Positions 62,433 to 64,000 of a DNA stretch of 64,000 nucleotides are shown piece by piece. Below the pieces are notes generated by a model. The model saw only the letters and a program-made list of their open reading frames with translations. It had not been told where the DNA came from and made no database searches. How positions within the stretch are numbered: position 1 is the stretch's first letter; the number at the start of each line of letters is the position of its first letter. The stretch comes from Cyanobium sp. CH-040. Lineage in GTDB: Bacteria; Cyanobacteriota; Cyanobacteriia; PCC-6307; Cyanobiaceae. The translations under genes and the position numbers were made by a program. The stretch covers positions 1 through 64,000 of the forward strand of contig NZ_JAGQCJ010000010.1 of the NCBI RefSeq assembly GCF_024346135.1. The letters are read 5' to 3'.

Positions 62433-62459
62433 CTTAAGCGCCCCTTAAGGACGACTTAA
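62433..62459 (+). promoter_or_regulatory. Candidate Pho box (three CTTAA direct repeats, 11-bp period)
   Basis: CTTAA occurs at 62433-62437, 62444-62448 and 62455-62459, exactly 11 bp apart. Cyanobacterial PhoB/SphR sites are direct repeats of a CTTAA-containing octamer with the same period. It lies 59-85 bases upstream of the choice-of-anchor I gene start. Confidence 0.7.
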
Positions 62460-62517
62460 CGACGCCATCCGCCCTCCGGCGGAACAGTGGGGCCGCGTGA
62501 TCGTTCCCGCGGCCTCC

Positions 62518-64000
62518 ATGGCTTCTGCAACTCCGGCCTCGCTGCCGTCCCCCCTGGCGTTTCTGCAGCCGGAGCAGCTCCCCACCCGCCGGCGCACCCA
62601 GTCCGTCGACGGGCTCGAGCGTTCACCAGCGGAAACCAGCCTGCTCTCGGGCGCCCAGGATCCGCTCCAGCTGGCGAAGGCGGGCAGCCCTTCAGCGATC
62701 GCCAACCGTCCATTCCAGCCCGGCCGTCCTGGCGGCGAAGCTCCTGCCGATCCCATCCTGGGCCAGCTGAACCTCACTCTTGCGGGTGGTCCGCCCCAGG
62801 CTGAAATCTCCGCCTCCGTGGGCATCGGCGGGCGCTTCTTCGTGCTCTCCATCGGCGGCGGCAACACGCTGCAGGTGAGCGAGGCCACCGACCCTGCGAA
62901 CCCCACGCTGCTCACCCGCCAGGATCTGGGCCCTGTCGACACCGGCACGGTGGCGACCTTCGGCAACCTCGTGGCCGTGGGCCTCTCGCCGGCGGGCTAC
63001 CGCCAGGCCACCAGCCTCGATGAGATGCGCGGGCTGGTGCGCTTCTTCCGCCTGGGCGCCGATGGCAGCCTCACCTTTCTGGAGGACGTGCCGGTGGGTT
63101 TCCTGCCCGATGGCATGGCCTTCAACGCCAACGGCACCAAGCTGGTGATCGCCAATGAGGGGGAGGCGAACTGGGGGCCGGAAGCCGCTGATGGCAGTTT
63201 CCCGGAGGCCTATTCGGTGGATCCGGTGGGCTCGATCGGCATCATCGACATCACGGCCCGTGGCCGCAGCAATCCCAATTTCCGTTACACCGATCTCGGC
63301 TTCGAGGGCCTTGCGTTGCCGGCAGGGCTGCGCCTCACCGGCCCCGCTGGCACCACGGCCGCCCAGGACATCGAGCCCGAGTACGTGACCATCGTGGGCA
63401 ACACAGCCTTCGTGAGCCTGCAGGAGAACAACGGCATCGCCCGGGTGAATCTGGCCACCAACACGATCGAAGGAATCTTTGATCTCGGCCGGATCGACTA
63501 CACCCAGGTGACCGTGGACATCAGCGATCAGGATGGTCCTGGCGGCAGCCGGTTGATCAATCCCCAGCGGCTGCCCGCCGACCGCCGGTTCTTCGGCCTG
63601 CGCATGCCCGATGGCATCGATGCCTTCAGCCAGCAGAACGGCCTGTTCGTGCTCACCGCCAACGAGGGTGACAGCCGGATCTATCCCGATGTTGAGGACC
63701 AGGAGCTCTACAGCGATGAGGAGCGCTCACGTCGGTATGCCGAGTCGCTCTACCGCCGCCTGAAGACGCTCGATGACACCGGCAATCCCGACGAGCGTGT
63801 GAACAGCGACACCTCCTTCGGCAGCCGCAGCATCAGCCTCTTCGATGGCCTCACCGGCCAGCTGCTCTGGGACAGCGGCGACGCCCTGCAGAACATCGCC
63901 ATCGCCCTGGGCCAGTACGACGACGGCCGCAGTGATGACAAGGGGGTGGAGCCCGAAGCGGTGGTGAACTGGCAGGATCCGGTCACCGGGCGCCGCTATG
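62518..64000 (+). CDS. Choice-of-anchor I family protein, alkaline phosphatase-like context, 3' end outside window
   Basis: The first 494 residues of a large beta-propeller-like protein. Recognised from SASVGIGGRFFVLSIGGGNT, LQVSEATDPANPTLL, GFLPDGMAFNANGTKLVIAN, EGEANWG, EYVTIVGNTAFVSLQENNGI and VNSDTSFGSRSISLFDGLTG. Such proteins are exported and occur as the N-terminal part of large atypical phosphatases or esterases; the part that would show catalysis is cut off. No Sec signal is visible (MASATPASLPSPLAFL), so type I export is possible. Three CTTAA repeats upstream suggest induction by phosphate starvation. The frame is open through base 64000. Confidence 0.82.
   Translation, partial: MASATPASLPSPLAFLQPEQLPTRRRTQSVDGLERSPAETSLLSGAQDPLQLAKAGSPSAIANRPFQPGRPGGEAPADPILGQLNLTLAGGPPQAEISASVGIGGRFFVLSIGGGNTLQVSEATDPANPTLLTRQDLGPVDTGTVATFGNLVAVGLSPAGYRQATSLDEMRGLVRFFRLGADGSLTFLEDVPVGFLPDGMAFNANGTKLVIANEGEANWGPEAADGSFPEAYSVDPVGSIGIIDITARGRSNPNFRYTDLGFEGLALPAGLRLTGPAGTTAAQDIEPEYVTIVGNTAFVSLQENNGIARVNLATNTIEGIFDLGRIDYTQVTVDISDQDGPGGSRLINPQRLPADRRFFGLRMPDGIDAFSQQNGLFVLTANEGDSRIYPDVEDQELYSDEERSRRYAESLYRRLKTLDDTGNPDERVNSDTSFGSRSISLFDGLTGQLLWDSGDALQNIAIALGQYDDGRSDDKGVEPEAVVNWQDPVTGRRY

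Overview
The window is high-GC DNA from a unicellular picocyanobacterium of the Synechococcus/Cyanobium type. Supporting signs are the core genes queE, pyrG, dps, aspS, gcvT, speB, speE, mazG and valS, several small families mainly known from cyanobacteria (DUF3598, DUF4278, the DUF2157/GDYXXLXY pair), and HIP1 octamers (GCGATCGC) scattered through the sequence. The genus is inferred from gene content and protein character; no search was run.

Layout. 1-536: end-truncated queE. 656-14293: an accessory block holding a type I secretion operon (PpiC-like isomerase, cyclic-nucleotide-domain ABC exporter, HlyD adaptor), a less GC-rich RTX/VCBS protein that is the probable cargo, a methyltransferase with a regulatory domain, two glycosyltransferases, and a cluster of toxin-antitoxin loci. 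One of these loci (HepT/MntA) looks intact; the others are eroded. 14321-22870: core metabolism (pyrG, dps, aspS, gcvT, speB, speE) with an orphan cyclic-nucleotide-binding protein. 22969-28877: a membrane class III cyclase, arfB, a COQ4-like protein, mazG, a DUF2227 protein, an LpxL-like acyltransferase and tRNA-Val(UAC). 29062-35236: small conserved proteins, a frameshifted marC, a beta-propeller protein, DUF3598 and a PPK2 kinase with a Lys/Gly tail. 35258-40712: a four-gene operon (small acidic protein, solute-binding lipoprotein, MscS channel, P-type ATPase). 40813-48124: a 2OG-Fe(II) oxygenase, a PlsC-like acyltransferase, the GDYXXLXY/DUF2157 pair and valS. 48258-50623: an intact MarC and a second MscS.

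50789-61053 is the most unusual stretch. Two enlarged carotenoid cleavage oxygenases overlap each other, then overlap a 1731-residue pseudokinase-ATPase-GAF-nucleotide cyclase, which overlaps a TVP38 membrane protein. All four stops and starts overlap, which implies translational coupling and suggests apocarotenoid-linked cyclic nucleotide signalling. 61693-64000: a Crp/Fnr regulator with a 5-6-5 palindrome upstream, then a choice-of-anchor I protein behind three CTTAA repeats at exact 11-bp spacing, the geometry of a Pho box.

Cyclic nucleotide signalling recurs: two class III cyclases and three cNMP-binding-type proteins (exporter domain, orphan domain, Crp/Fnr) lie within 64 kb. No CRISPR array, insertion sequence, rRNA or integrase was seen.
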